Positions 54,905 through 64,000 of a stretch of 64,000 nt of DNA are shown in pieces. The notes under the pieces are model-generated. The model did no database searches, was not told where the DNA came from, and saw nothing but the letters and a program-made list of their open reading frames with translations. Made by a program: the position numbers and the translations under genes. The stretch covers positions 50,812 through 114,811 of the forward strand of contig JAHJHI010000033.1 of the NCBI GenBank assembly GCA_018824085.1, given 5' to 3'. Within the stretch, counting starts at the first letter, position 1. Each line of letters begins with the position of its first letter. The DNA is from Gammaproteobacteria bacterium. GTDB taxonomy: Bacteria > Pseudomonadota > Gammaproteobacteria > Burkholderiales > Rhodocyclaceae.

Positions 54905-56359
54905 ATGAACGATCAGTTTCTCGTCAATTTCACGCCCCAGGAAACCCGTGTCGCCCTGCTGCAGCAGGGTGCGGTGCAGGAACTGCACATCGAGCGCAGC
55001 GGCGCACGCGGCATCGTCGGCAACATCTATCTCGGGCGGGTGGTGCGCGTACTGCCCGGCATGCAGTCGGCCTTCATCGATGTCGGGCTTGAGCGCACGG
55101 CCTTCCTGCACGTTGCCGACATCTGGGAGGCGCGCCAGAACGGCGAGCCACCAAAGCCGATAGAACGCATCCTGAACGAGGGGCAGAACGTGCTCGTCCA
55201 GGTGCTGAAGGACCCGATCGGCACGAAAGGCGCCCGCATGTCGACGCAGATCAGCATCGCCGGGCGGCTGCTGGTGCATCTGCCGCAGGACCGCCACGTC
55301 GGCATTTCGCAACGCATCGAATCGACCGAAGAGCGCGAGGCACTGCGCGCGCGCATCCACGCGCTGCTGCCGGAAGAGGATCCGGGCGGCTACATCGTGC
55401 GCACGATGGCCGAGTGCGCCACGGACGAGGAGCTTGCCGCCGACATCGCCTATCTGCGCAAGACCTGGGCCGAAATCCGCAATCGCGCCAAGACCGCGAA
55501 ACCGCCGTTCCTCGTGTTCGAAGACCTGACGCTCGGCCAGCGCGTGCTGCGTGACCTCGTCTGCGCCGACACGCAGAGTATCCAGATCGACTCGCGCGAG
55601 AACTTCGTCAAGCTGCGGGCCTTCTCCGAGGAGTACATGCCGCAGCTCACGCGGCTGCTGGAGCACTACACCGGCGAGCGCCCGCTGTTCGAGCTGCACA
55701 GCGTGGAAGAGGAGATCGAGAAGGCGCTGGCGCGCCGTGTGGACCTGAAATCCGGCGGCTATCTGATCTTCGACCAGACCGAGGCGATGACGACGATAGA
55801 CGTGAATACCGGCGGTTTCGTCGGCTCACGCAACTTCGACGAAACCATCTTCAAGACCAATCTGGAAGCGGCGCACCAGATCGCGCGCCACCTGCGCCTG
55901 CGCAACCTCGGCGGCATCATCCTGATCGACTTCATCGACATGGAGAACGACGAGCATCGCAACCAGGTGCTGTCCGAACTGAACAAGGCGCTGTCGCGCG
56001 ATCACACCAAAATCTCGGTCAGCGGCTTCACCTCGCTCGGTCTGGTCGAAATGACCCGCAAGCGCACGCGCGAATCGATCGCGCACGTGCTGTGCGAACC
56101 CTGCCCGACCTGCGGCGGGCGCGGCGAAGTGAAGACGGCGCAGACGATGAGCTTCGACATCCTGCGCGAACTGCTGCGCGAGGCACGCCAGTTCAGCGCG
56201 CGCGAATTCCGCATCCTGGCCCATCCGAAGGTGATCGACCTCTTTCTCGAAGAGGAGTCGCAGTCGCTCGCGATGCTGTCCGACTTCATCGGCAAGCCGA
56301 TTTCGCTGCTGGCCGAATCGAGCTATTCACAGGAACAGTTCGACATCGTTCTGCTGTGA
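54905..56359 (+). CDS. rng: Ribonuclease G
   Basis: A 484-residue endoribonuclease of the RNase E/G family, which matures the 5' end of 16S rRNA and cuts other RNAs. The N-terminal S1 domain (NIYLGRVVRVLPGMQSAFID, ERTAFLHVADIW) is followed by the catalytic domain with the two metal-binding acidic sites in TTIDVNTGGFVGSRNFDETI and GIILIDFIDMENDEHRNQVL. The zinc-link cysteines are in CEPCPTCGGRGEV. It lacks the long C-terminal scaffold of RNase E. The ATG at 54905 follows maf by 28 bases. Confidence 0.95.
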   Translation: MNDQFLVNFTPQETRVALLQQGAVQELHIERSGARGIVGNIYLGRVVRVLPGMQSAFIDVGLERTAFLHVADIWEARQNGEPPKPIERILNEGQNVLVQVLKDPIGTKGARMSTQISIAGRLLVHLPQDRHVGISQRIESTEEREALRARIHALLPEEDPGGYIVRTMAECATDEELAADIAYLRKTWAEIRNRAKTAKPPFLVFEDLTLGQRVLRDLVCADTQSIQIDSRENFVKLRAFSEEYMPQLTRLLEHYTGERPLFELHSVEEEIEKALARRVDLKSGGYLIFDQTEAMTTIDVNTGGFVGSRNFDETIFKTNLEAAHQIARHLRLRNLGGIILIDFIDMENDEHRNQVLSELNKALSRDHTKISVSGFTSLGLVEMTRKRTRESIAHVLCEPCPTCGGRGEVKTAQTMSFDILRELLREARQFSAREFRILAHPKVIDLFLEEESQSLAMLSDFIGKPISLLAESSYSQEQFDIVLL

Positions 56360-56476
56360 GCGGGTGCTGCGCCAACCCGCACCCCGGGCTGCGGCCACGC
56401 CCGCGCTGCGGCTTCTGCTGACGGCCCGGCGCTTTTGTGGTCTGATCGCGAAAACCACAACGATACGACGCGGACC

Positions 56477-56872
56477 ATGACCGGGACCGGAATCAAGGCG
56501 CGCATCCGTGCCATCAAGCTCGAACTGATGGCACTCGCAATCGCCGCGCAGGACACCCGCACGCCACGGCGAGCCAAGATCCTGCTGCTTTTCCTCCTTG
56601 CCTACGCGGCGAGTCCGATCGATCTCATTCCCGACTTCATTCCGGTGCTCGGCCTGCTGGACGAAATCGTGCTGCTGCCGATCGGCGTGTGGCTGGCGGT
56701 CAGCATGATTCCGGCGGACGTCATGGAAGCGGCGCGTGCGCGCGCACGCGACGGCAAGCTGCCGGCCAACTGGGTGGCGGGCGTGCTCATCCTGCTGCTC
56801 TGGGCCACGTCCATCGCCCTTCTTGTCTGGTGGTGGATGCAACGCAGCGCAGGAGCGTCCGCAGCCCCCTGA
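56477..56872 (+). CDS. YkvA/DUF1232-family membrane protein
   Basis: A 131-residue protein with two or three hydrophobic segments. The family core is TRAKILLLFLLAYAASPIDL-like: AKILLLFLLAYAASPIDLIP then DFIPVLGLLDEIVLLPIGVW. Residues LPANWVAGVLILLLWATSIA form a last helix. DUF1232 proteins are small inner-membrane proteins of unknown function. The ATG at 56477 is preferred over one 14 codons upstream because similarity begins there. Confidence 0.85.
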   Translation: MTGTGIKARIRAIKLELMALAIAAQDTRTPRRAKILLLFLLAYAASPIDLIPDFIPVLGLLDEIVLLPIGVWLAVSMIPADVMEAARARARDGKLPANWVAGVLILLLWATSIALLVWWWMQRSAGASAAP

Positions 56873-57009
56873 CGCAGCGGCGGGCACCGCCGCGCCGGTC
56901 AACAGCCTGACAATGCCTTACAATTTCGCCCCGCGTACCGGGACGCCCCGACTCGTGCGCCCTGCGCGTCTCGCGCCCGCGCCATCCACGACCGAGAGGC
57001 TTTCCGAAG

Positions 57010-57882
57010 ATGGGACTCAGACTCAAGTTCAACCTCGTACTGATAGGCGTGTTCGCGGTCGGTCTCGCCGCGTGCGCAACCATTTCATACCGGCTGCTGC
57101 AGGACAACGCGCAGGGCGAAGTCGAGCGCAACGCGCAGCTCATGATGGAAACGGCGCTGGCCATACGCAGCTATACGGTCAATCAGGTCAAGCCGCAGCT
57201 CGATTCGGTGCTGGCCGACCGCTTCCTGCCACAGACGGTGCCGGCCTACGCGGCAACCGAAACGTTGAGCGAGCTGCGCAAGAACCATCCCGAATACGCC
57301 TACAAGGAAGCGACGCTGAATCCGACCAATCCGCGCAACCGTGCGTCGGACTGGGAAACGGACCTCGTGTCGAGCTTCCGCGCCTCGCCCGCCACGACGG
57401 AACTCAAGGGCGTGCGCGACACGCCAACCGGGCGTCACATGTACATCGCACGCCCGATCCGGATCAGCAACGCCGCCTGTCTGGCATGCCACAGTTCGCC
57501 CGCGAACGCACCGGTCACCATGGTGAAGCTCTACGGCGCTGCCAACGGATTCGGCTGGAAACACAACGAGATCGTCGGCGCGCAGGTCGTGTCGGTGCCG
57601 ATGGCGGTACCGATCGAGAACGCGGACCGCGCCTTCACCACCTTCATGCTGTCGCTGCTGGGCGTCTTCCTGTTCGTCATGCTGGCGCTGAACCTGATGC
57701 TCGAATGGCTCATCATCCGGCCGGTCGCGCAGATGTCGCAGGCGGCCGACCGGGTGAGCACCGGCGACTTCACGGTGCCGGAGTTCCGCGACGGCGGACG
57801 CGACGAGGTGTCGATACTGGGCGCCTCCTTCAACCGCATGCGGCGGAGCCTTGAAACCGCCATGCGCATGATAGACAGCTGA
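57010..57882 (+). CDS. Membrane sensor with heme-c-binding Tll0287-like domain and HAMP
   Basis: A 290-residue protein. Helix 1 is at about 8-28 (NLVLIGVFAVGLAACATISY). The periplasmic domain (about 30-210) is of the Tll0287-like/DUF3365 type and carries a c-type heme site C157-L-A-C160-H161 (NAACLACHSSPANAPVTMVK). Helix 2 is at about 213-237, followed by a HAMP domain (IRPVAQMSQAADRVSTGDFT). There is no output domain. The next gene, a Ser/Thr kinase, starts four bases after the stop, so the sensor may control it by redox or gas binding at the heme. That coupling is an inference. Confidence 0.87.
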   Translation: MGLRLKFNLVLIGVFAVGLAACATISYRLLQDNAQGEVERNAQLMMETALAIRSYTVNQVKPQLDSVLADRFLPQTVPAYAATETLSELRKNHPEYAYKEATLNPTNPRNRASDWETDLVSSFRASPATTELKGVRDTPTGRHMYIARPIRISNAACLACHSSPANAPVTMVKLYGAANGFGWKHNEIVGAQVVSVPMAVPIENADRAFTTFMLSLLGVFLFVMLALNLMLEWLIIRPVAQMSQAADRVSTGDFTVPEFRDGGRDEVSILGASFNRMRRSLETAMRMIDS

Positions 57883-57885
57883 CCC

Positions 57886-59997
57886 GTGACGACCCGGCCC
57901 GCAGACCCGCGCAACCCCGGTGCATCGCGCCTGCCGGATGACGACGCGTTCACCGAGGACAGCGTGCTGTCCGACGTGCTCGCCGGCAGCGGTTTCCTGC
58001 GTACGGCCAATGTCAGTCCCGGCGCCCTGCCCAGCGGATGGGCGCTGAACGAATACCGCATCGAGTCGCTGCTCGGCGGCGGCGGCTTCGGCCTGACCTA
58101 TCTCGCGCACGACACGCTGCTCGACTGCAAGGTCGCGATCAAGGAATTCCTGCCGACCGACATCGCGGTGCGCGGCGACACCCAGCGCGTGATGCCGCGA
58201 GCCGGCCCGGCGGTCGAAATGTTCGAACAGGGGCTGCGCCGCTTCCTCGACGAATCACGCGTGCTGGCCACGTTCCGTCATCCGCACATCGTGCGCGTGA
58301 GCCGCTTCTTCGAGGCGAACGGCAGCGCGTACATGGTCATGGACTACGAACAGGGGCGGCCGCTGAACCAGTGGATACGCGAGCGCACCGAACCGATGGA
58401 CCGCGCCACGTTGCTCGCCATCGTGCGCCCGCTGCTGGAAGGCCTGCACGTCATCCACGAAGGCGGCTTCCTGCACCGCGACATCAAGCCGGCCAACATC
58501 TGCATCCGCGACGACGGCACGCCGGTGCTGCTCGACTTCGGCGCCGCGCGCCGCTACCACAACACCGAACACACGCTGACCGCCATCGTCACGCCGGGCT
58601 TCGCGCCGTTCGAGCAGTACCACTCGCACGGCAACCAGGGGCCGTGGACCGACATCTACTCGCTCGCCGCCGTGATGTACTGGCTGGTCACCGGCCAGCG
58701 CCCGGTCGAATCCGCCGCACGCGTGCAGGCCGATCCGCTGGTGCCGGCGTCGCGCATCGCCGATGCCTCGGTGTTCGGCGCGTCACTGCTGCGCGCCATC
58801 GACTGGGGGCTGGAGCCGCACGACTCGCGTCGCCCGCGCAGCGTCAGCGACTTCCGCCGCGTCTTCACGGCAGCGCCGGTCACGCAGCGCGCACCGCTGG
58901 CCGCCGGCGCGGCACCGCTGTCCCAGCCGGTGCGCGCCAGCGGCGCGTCGGAAGAGCGCCGCACCATCGTGTGCAGCGTGCTGTACGCGCAGATCGATCA
59001 GAGCGTCCAGCTCGACACCGCGCAGCGCCTCGCGTGCAAGGCCGAGCTCGACGACGCGCTGGCGCGGGCTGCGCGTTCGGTCGACGCCGACAGCCGCCTC
59101 ATCCTCGACACCGCAGACGGCACGGCGCTGTGCCTGCTGGGCCAGCCGGAAGACGCCTGCGTCGTGGCGCAGCGCCTGCGCAAGCTCGACTTCATCGACG
59201 ACAGCGGCAGCGGCCTTAAACAGGGCATCAACCTCGGGCCGGTGCGGGTCACGCGCGCCGGCGCCGGCGCGCTCGACCTGCAGGGCGACGGCCTCGACGC
59301 GGCGCGCGCACTGGCCGGGCTGGCCTATCCGGGACAGGTGCTGGTGTCGCGCGCCTATTTCGAAACGGTGTCGGCACTGGGCAGCGGCACCCCGGACGGC
59401 CTGCACATCACCAGCCAGCGGGTGGAGATCGCGTCGCGCAGTCAGGAAGTATTCGAACTCGACGGGCGCAGCGGCATCACGCGCCGCGTCGACGACGCGC
59501 AGCCCGGGCTCGCGTCGGACACGCTGACACCGATGCTGGAAGCGCTGCTGGCGCGCCATATCGGCCCGATGGCGCGCGTGCTGGTGGCGCGCATCGCACC
59601 GCAGGCCGGCGGCCCTTCACGGTTGATCGAACAGCTGTCGGCCCACATTCCGGGCGAATCGCAGCGCGCCGGCTTCCTCATCGAAGCGCAGCGCCACCTC
59701 GCCACCTCGACGGCAAACACCTCGCTGCCATCGACGTCCGCCGCCCTCCCGTCGGCCTCGCGTCGCAGCCCGCCACCGTCGGGGCCGGCCAGCCGCAGCC
59801 CGCCGTCCGCGCGCCCGCTCGACGAGCAGACGATCTCCGGCATCGAACGCCGGCTGGCCCGCTTCATCGGTCCGATGGCACGCATCCTCGTGCGTCGCGC
59901 GCTCAAGCAGAACGGCAGCGAACAGACGCTGGTCGAGGCGCTTGCGCGTGACATCCCTGACCCTGCGCAACGCGCCGCGTTCATCTCGGGCAAGTAG
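57886..59997 (+). CDS. Ser/Thr protein kinase with degenerate cyclase-like domain and duplicated C-terminal domain
   Basis: A 703-residue soluble protein from a GTG start. The Hanks-type kinase spans about 56-325: glycine loop GGGGFGLTYLAHD, Lys86 in KVAIKEF, catalytic HRDIKPANICI and DFGAARR. About 357-525 looks like a class III nucleotide-cyclase fold (VLYAQIDQSVQLDTAQRL, NLGPVRVTRAGAGALDLQGD), but the first metal-binding Asp of FADIxG is replaced (YAQID), so it is probably a non-catalytic sensory module. Two similar domains follow (LLARHIGPMARVLVARIA near 555 and RLARFIGPMARILVRRAL near 655), separated by a Ser/Pro-rich linker. No transmembrane helix is present. It pairs with the upstream heme-HAMP sensor. 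Confidence 0.87.
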   Translation: MTTRPADPRNPGASRLPDDDAFTEDSVLSDVLAGSGFLRTANVSPGALPSGWALNEYRIESLLGGGGFGLTYLAHDTLLDCKVAIKEFLPTDIAVRGDTQRVMPRAGPAVEMFEQGLRRFLDESRVLATFRHPHIVRVSRFFEANGSAYMVMDYEQGRPLNQWIRERTEPMDRATLLAIVRPLLEGLHVIHEGGFLHRDIKPANICIRDDGTPVLLDFGAARRYHNTEHTLTAIVTPGFAPFEQYHSHGNQGPWTDIYSLAAVMYWLVTGQRPVESAARVQADPLVPASRIADASVFGASLLRAIDWGLEPHDSRRPRSVSDFRRVFTAAPVTQRAPLAAGAAPLSQPVRASGASEERRTIVCSVLYAQIDQSVQLDTAQRLACKAELDDALARAARSVDADSRLILDTADGTALCLLGQPEDACVVAQRLRKLDFIDDSGSGLKQGINLGPVRVTRAGAGALDLQGDGLDAARALAGLAYPGQVLVSRAYFETVSALGSGTPDGLHITSQRVEIASRSQEVFELDGRSGITRRVDDAQPGLASDTLTPMLEALLARHIGPMARVLVARIAPQAGGPSRLIEQLSAHIPGESQRAGFLIEAQRHLATSTANTSLPSTSAALPSASRRSPPPSGPASRSPPSARPLDEQTISGIERRLARFIGPMARILVRRALKQNGSEQTLVEALARDIPDPAQRAAFISGK

Positions 59998-59998
59998 A

Positions 59999-60379
59999 TT
60001 GGCCGCCTACTCGCGCTGTCCCTACTGCCGGCAACACACCATCGGTCGCCTGGCCAAGCTGCGCGCCCGATCGGTCGCGCCGGCCATCTGTCCGTCGTGC
60101 GGCGAGCGCTCGTGCACCGGCATCACGCCGCTGTCGCTGCTCGCCCACTTTGCACTCATCCTCGTCTGCGGCACGCTGCTGCGCGTGGCCGGGCGCACCG
60201 GCAACCGCTGGACGCTGCTGGGCGTGATGTCGCTGTTCGCCGGCGGCTTTTTCTACATCTGCTACCGCACTCCGCTGGTCAGGCTGGAGCGCTATCCGCT
60301 GCAGCGCAACATCGCGATCGCCGTGGTCACCGTCGTCGTGGCCGGACTCGGCTGGTGGTGGTACACGTCCAGCCCTTGA
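59999..60379 (+). CDS. Zinc-ribbon protein with two or three membrane helices
   Basis: About 126 residues. The N terminus holds two CxxC pairs (SRCPYC and AICPSCGERSC) typical of a zinc ribbon. Hydrophobic segments follow (LLAHFALILVCGTLLRVAG, LLGVMSLFAGGFFYICY, NIAIAVVTVVVAGLGWWWY). The start is uncertain: a TTG at 59999 just after the kinase stop, or a GTG at 59948 inside the kinase gene. The close spacing suggests cotranscription with the kinase. I cannot assign the family. Confidence 0.65.
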   Translation: MAAYSRCPYCRQHTIGRLAKLRARSVAPAICPSCGERSCTGITPLSLLAHFALILVCGTLLRVAGRTGNRWTLLGVMSLFAGGFFYICYRTPLVRLERYPLQRNIAIAVVTVVVAGLGWWWYTSSP

Positions 60380-60456
60380 CCCGACGGCGCAGGGAACCTG
60401 CGGTACAGGCGCCGGTCTGTCGCTTGCGCGACGTCGTCAGTGCGGCGTATTTGTGA

Positions 60457-60483
60457 TTGCGCACGACGGCACGACGCTATAAT
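60457..60483 (+). promoter_or_regulatory. Sigma-70-type promoter of ahcY
   Basis: A perfect TATAAT at 60478-60483 is preceded by TTGCGC at 60457-60462 with a 15-base spacer. Transcription would start near 60490, directly before the riboswitch. Confidence 0.65.
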
Positions 60484-60492
60484 CCGCCCCTT

Positions 60493-60584
60493 CCGAGGAG
60501 CGCTGCGAGGAGCCGCAAGGCCCCCAGGCTCGGACCCCGCCAGACCGCACACCGGTCGCACGGGCACTTTTGAAACGGCGCTCG
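60493..60584 (+). promoter_or_regulatory. SAH riboswitch controlling ahcY
   Basis: The conserved blocks of the S-adenosylhomocysteine aptamer are present in order: CCGAGGAGCGCTGCGA, then CCCAGGCTCGGA, and AACGGCGCTCG closing against the first block. Pairing of GAGCGC with GCGCTC and of CCGAG with CTCGG gives the known pseudoknotted fold. SAH binding is known to raise expression of the downstream gene, and here that gene is SAH hydrolase. Confidence 0.93.
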
Positions 60585-60661
60585 CCTGAACCTGCCCTCG
60601 CGGATCGATCCGCATGCGCAAGGCAGGTGAGCACAACCTGCCGATTTAATGGAGCCCGTAG

Positions 60662-62071
<1,410 letters not shown>

Positions 62072-62086
62072 GCGGATGAAGCATTG

Positions 62087-62124
62087 AAAAGCCCCCGCAG
62101 TTGCACGGCTGCGGGGGCTTTTTT
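62087..62124. terminator. Bidirectional intrinsic terminator between ahcY and the carbonic anhydrase gene
   Basis: GCCCCCGCAG, an 8-base loop and CTGCGGGGGC form a perfect 10-bp stem with four A before and six T after it. It serves the convergent pair. Confidence 0.95.
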
Positions 62125-62138
62125 CCGCTCGCGAAGCG

Positions 62139-63611
62139 TCAGCGCGACTGCTTTATCAGGCGGGAATTGGCGGCCTGTACCGGACGCGCGTTGTTGCGGT
62201 ACAGATGGCTGAAGATGCCGATCTGCTCCTGCGACAGCTGCAGCGGCTCCTTCATGACCATCCACGTCACGCCTTCGGAACACGGCGGCGTCGTCAGCGA
62301 GCCCATGAAGGTGAAGTAGTCACGCCCGGCCGGCAGAAGGTTGGCGAGGTCGATGCTCACGTCGGGCCGCGACTCGACGTTCTTCTGCAGCGGCAGGTAG
62401 GCCCATATCGTGTTGAACAGCGGATGCTCCATGCCGCGCTCGATCAGCACCGCCACCACGGCCAGACGGCCGTCGTAATCCTTGTGCACGAGATGGGCGA
62501 CCATGTCGTAGTTCCGGCCGTTCACGCGCTCCTCGGACGGCTTGTGGAAATGGAACTGCAGCAGCTCGTAGCGCTTGCCGCTCACCGTGATGGTGCTGCC
62601 CTCGCCGACGTTCACCTGCACCGTATGACCGTTGTCGATGATGGTGAAATAGGTGGTGCGGTAGTCGAAGACGATGGGCGGCAGATCGACCTTGATGCCG
62701 TCGCGGATGTCGATCGGCGACTGCGTGCGCCCTTCGCCGCACTGTGCCCACTCGGGCTTGAGCTTGCCCCAGTTCTCGGGGCCGAAGGCGCCCTCGTAGC
62801 TCCAGTGAATGTCACCGTGGTGCGGCGCCTCCGGTGCGCCCTTGGCGGCATGGGCCGGTTCCAGCGCGGCGACCGGCGCCGGTTTGGCACGCGGCGCACG
62901 CTTGCGGGGAGCCGGGGCCGGCATTGGCAGCGGGATTTCGCTGCGCGATACAACCGGCGGCTTCGCGGCCGGCGCTTCGCGTGCGGGCGCCGCATGGGCT
63001 GCGGCAGCCGCCTTCGCCTTGTCCGGCGCGCCCTCTGCACCCGCCTTCGCCTTGGCGCCCATTTCCTCCTTCGCCTGGGCTGCGGCTTCGCGCAGGTCCG
63101 GCTTGATATTCACGAACTCGGCCCGCTCCACATGACCGGTGTCCGCGGCGGCGGCGGCCGTGAGCGCCGCCCGGCCTGCCTGCTCGGCAACCTGTCTCAA
63201 CTCCTCGGGGGCCGGCGGCTGGCACACCTCGCGGAACAGCTTTTCGTCCAGCGTGCCCGGCAACAGGGAAATCTCGCTGTCGGAACCGGTGCGCTCCTCG
63301 CGCAGTATCTTGAGGTTGGCGTCCAGATAGACGCGCTTGATCGTCGCGAACTTCAGACTCTGGCAGTCGTAGCGGTTGAGCGCCTGCACCATCGCGTATC
63401 CGGTCTTCTGCGCATCGGCATCGGTCAGCACCAGACGCCCCCAGGCGACCTTCTTGCCGCCTTCGGCGCGCAGCACGCTGTCGCGGTCGATCTCTATCTT
63501 CTTGCCTCTCTCGGTCGAAATCGTGTGCCAGTCCGCTGCCTGCAGCGAGCCTGCGGCAAGGCCCGCCAGGAGGGAGAGGAACAGGAATCGGACGGTGAAG
63601 TGAGCTTTCAT
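62139..63611 (-). CDS. Alpha-carbonic anhydrase fused to an N-terminal adhesin-E-like domain
   Basis: A 490-residue exported protein. After a signal peptide (1-25, cleaved after LQA), residues 26-135 look like the surface-adhesin E-type domain (DWHTISTERGKKIEIDRDSV, YDCQSLKFATIKRVYLDANL). An Ala/Lys/Pro-rich linker spans about 140-262. The alpha-carbonic anhydrase domain (about 268-485) has the zinc-binding histidines in LLQFHFHKPSEE and MVAHLVHKD, QSPIDI near its start, and cysteines in EWAQCGEG and TTPPCSEGV for the usual disulfide. It would convert CO2 and bicarbonate in the periplasm. The fusion is unusual, although the linker suggests two independently folded parts. Confidence 0.9.
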   Translation of the reverse strand: MKAHFTVRFLFLSLLAGLAAGSLQAADWHTISTERGKKIEIDRDSVLRAEGGKKVAWGRLVLTDADAQKTGYAMVQALNRYDCQSLKFATIKRVYLDANLKILREERTGSDSEISLLPGTLDEKLFREVCQPPAPEELRQVAEQAGRAALTAAAAADTGHVERAEFVNIKPDLREAAAQAKEEMGAKAKAGAEGAPDKAKAAAAAHAAPAREAPAAKPPVVSRSEIPLPMPAPAPRKRAPRAKPAPVAALEPAHAAKGAPEAPHHGDIHWSYEGAFGPENWGKLKPEWAQCGEGRTQSPIDIRDGIKVDLPPIVFDYRTTYFTIIDNGHTVQVNVGEGSTITVSGKRYELLQFHFHKPSEERVNGRNYDMVAHLVHKDYDGRLAVVAVLIERGMEHPLFNTIWAYLPLQKNVESRPDVSIDLANLLPAGRDYFTFMGSLTTPPCSEGVTWMVMKEPLQLSQEQIGIFSHLYRNNARPVQAANSRLIKQSR

Positions 63612-63730
63612 GTGCAGTCTCGAGTGGTCGCAGCCCCGAGCGGGACGATGAAAGGTCTACGGCAGACGACGCCCGCGCTTGAACGCAGCCTTGCGCCGCG
63701 CGGGATTGCGGAGTAACGTCCGACGCGCAC

Positions 63731-63815
63731 ACGTTAGGGGTGCCGTGCGGTGCAAGCCGGCGGCTGAGACACACCCTCAACACCTGATCCGGATCATGCC
63801 GGCGTAGGGAAACGG
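63731..63815 (+). promoter_or_regulatory. TPP riboswitch (THI element) upstream of thiC
   Basis: The strongly conserved segments appear in order: TTAGGGGTGC, GGCTGAGACACACCCT, CACCTGATCCGGATCATGCC and GGCGTAGGGAAAC. These are the thiamine pyrophosphate aptamer landmarks. TPP binding lowers expression of thiamine-synthesis genes. Confidence 0.95.
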
Positions 63816-63869
63816 GCAGCTCCCGGGGTATTCCGTGACTGGCGTTTTCCATGCCCACAAGGAGCTTCA

Positions 63870-64000
63870 ATGAACGCCAAAGACCCCCTCGCCCCCGCCT
63901 TCGTCGCCTCGCAGGCACACGTCGACGAAGCGGCGGTCGCGCCGCTGCCCAACTCGCGCAAGGTCTACATCGAAGGCTCGCGCCCCGACATGCGCGTGCC
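63870..64000 (+). CDS. thiC: Phosphomethylpyrimidine synthase ThiC, N-terminal fragment
   Basis: The first 43 codons are in the window. [20 protein letters not shown] matches the well-conserved N-terminal region of ThiC, the radical SAM enzyme that turns aminoimidazole ribotide into the thiamine pyrimidine. AAGGAG precedes the ATG by five bases. The TPP riboswitch lies in its leader. The gene runs off the right edge. Confidence 0.95.
   Translation, partial: MNAKDPLAPAFVASQAHVDEAAVAPLPNSRKVYIEGSRPDMRV

Noticed and set aside
58950..59470. Active adenylate/guanylate cyclase domain in the kinase
   Set aside because: The first metal-binding Asp of the cyclase motif is replaced (YAQID), so catalysis is unlikely; described as degenerate.

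Overview
The window is a high-GC stretch of a bacterial chromosome. Gene content and order point to a betaproteobacterium, most likely of the Rhodocyclales or a nearby group. The clues are the DUF2782, thrB, BPSS1780-type membrane protein, nadD, rsfS, rlmH, maf, rng run, the long form of ahcY behind an SAH riboswitch, the long infA variant and a Gcr-like 'recombinase' membrane protein. A PQQ alcohol dehydrogenase with a lanthanide-type metal site suggests that the cell can oxidise alcohols. This placement is an inference from content; no rRNA or other phylogenetic marker is present.

Layout. 1-22.6 kb is ordinary chromosome: the 5' end of a trypsin-like peptidase, infA, fumC, a cysteine-poor DksA paralogue, the PQQ dehydrogenase, an ABC exporter, tRNA-Leu(GAG), several conserved unknowns, a NYN/LOTUS RNA-binding protein, a MacAB-like tripartite exporter (HlyD, FtsX-type permease, ATPase), a TlpA-like thioredoxin, tex, rep and a membrane-anchored cytochrome c. 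tRNA-Arg(CCG) and its terminator close this part.

22.6-40 kb is accessory and devoted to the cell surface. GSCFA and WcbI-type proteins lie beside five stand-alone SAM methyltransferases. A four-gene leftward set is built around a 1735-residue protein with TPRs and three glycosyltransferase domains (GT41, GT2, GT4), next to a GT4-methyltransferase fusion. A FecR-domain secreted protein, a TPR/beta-barrel protein and a small porin-like barrel follow. At 40.2-40.7 kb lies a decayed divergent tetR/carboxymuconolactone-decarboxylase pair. A two-partner secretion pair (TpsA/TpsB) occupies 40.9-45.4 kb.

45.4-64 kb returns to core chromosome: a PNPOx-like flavoprotein, an OmpA-like barrel, polA, a LOG-family hydrolase, the compact thrB-to-rng run with several overlapping starts and stops, a heme-binding HAMP sensor immediately followed by a multidomain Ser/Thr kinase, ahcY under an SAH riboswitch, an alpha-carbonic anhydrase fused to an adhesin-E-like domain, and the start of thiC under a TPP riboswitch.

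The most novel-looking items are the three-glycosyltransferase giant with its altered GT41 residues and its possible link to the nearby TpsA protein, an ISL3-transposase-like N-terminal domain in a protein without a DDE domain (7475-8200), and the kinase/heme-sensor pair with a duplicated C-terminal domain.
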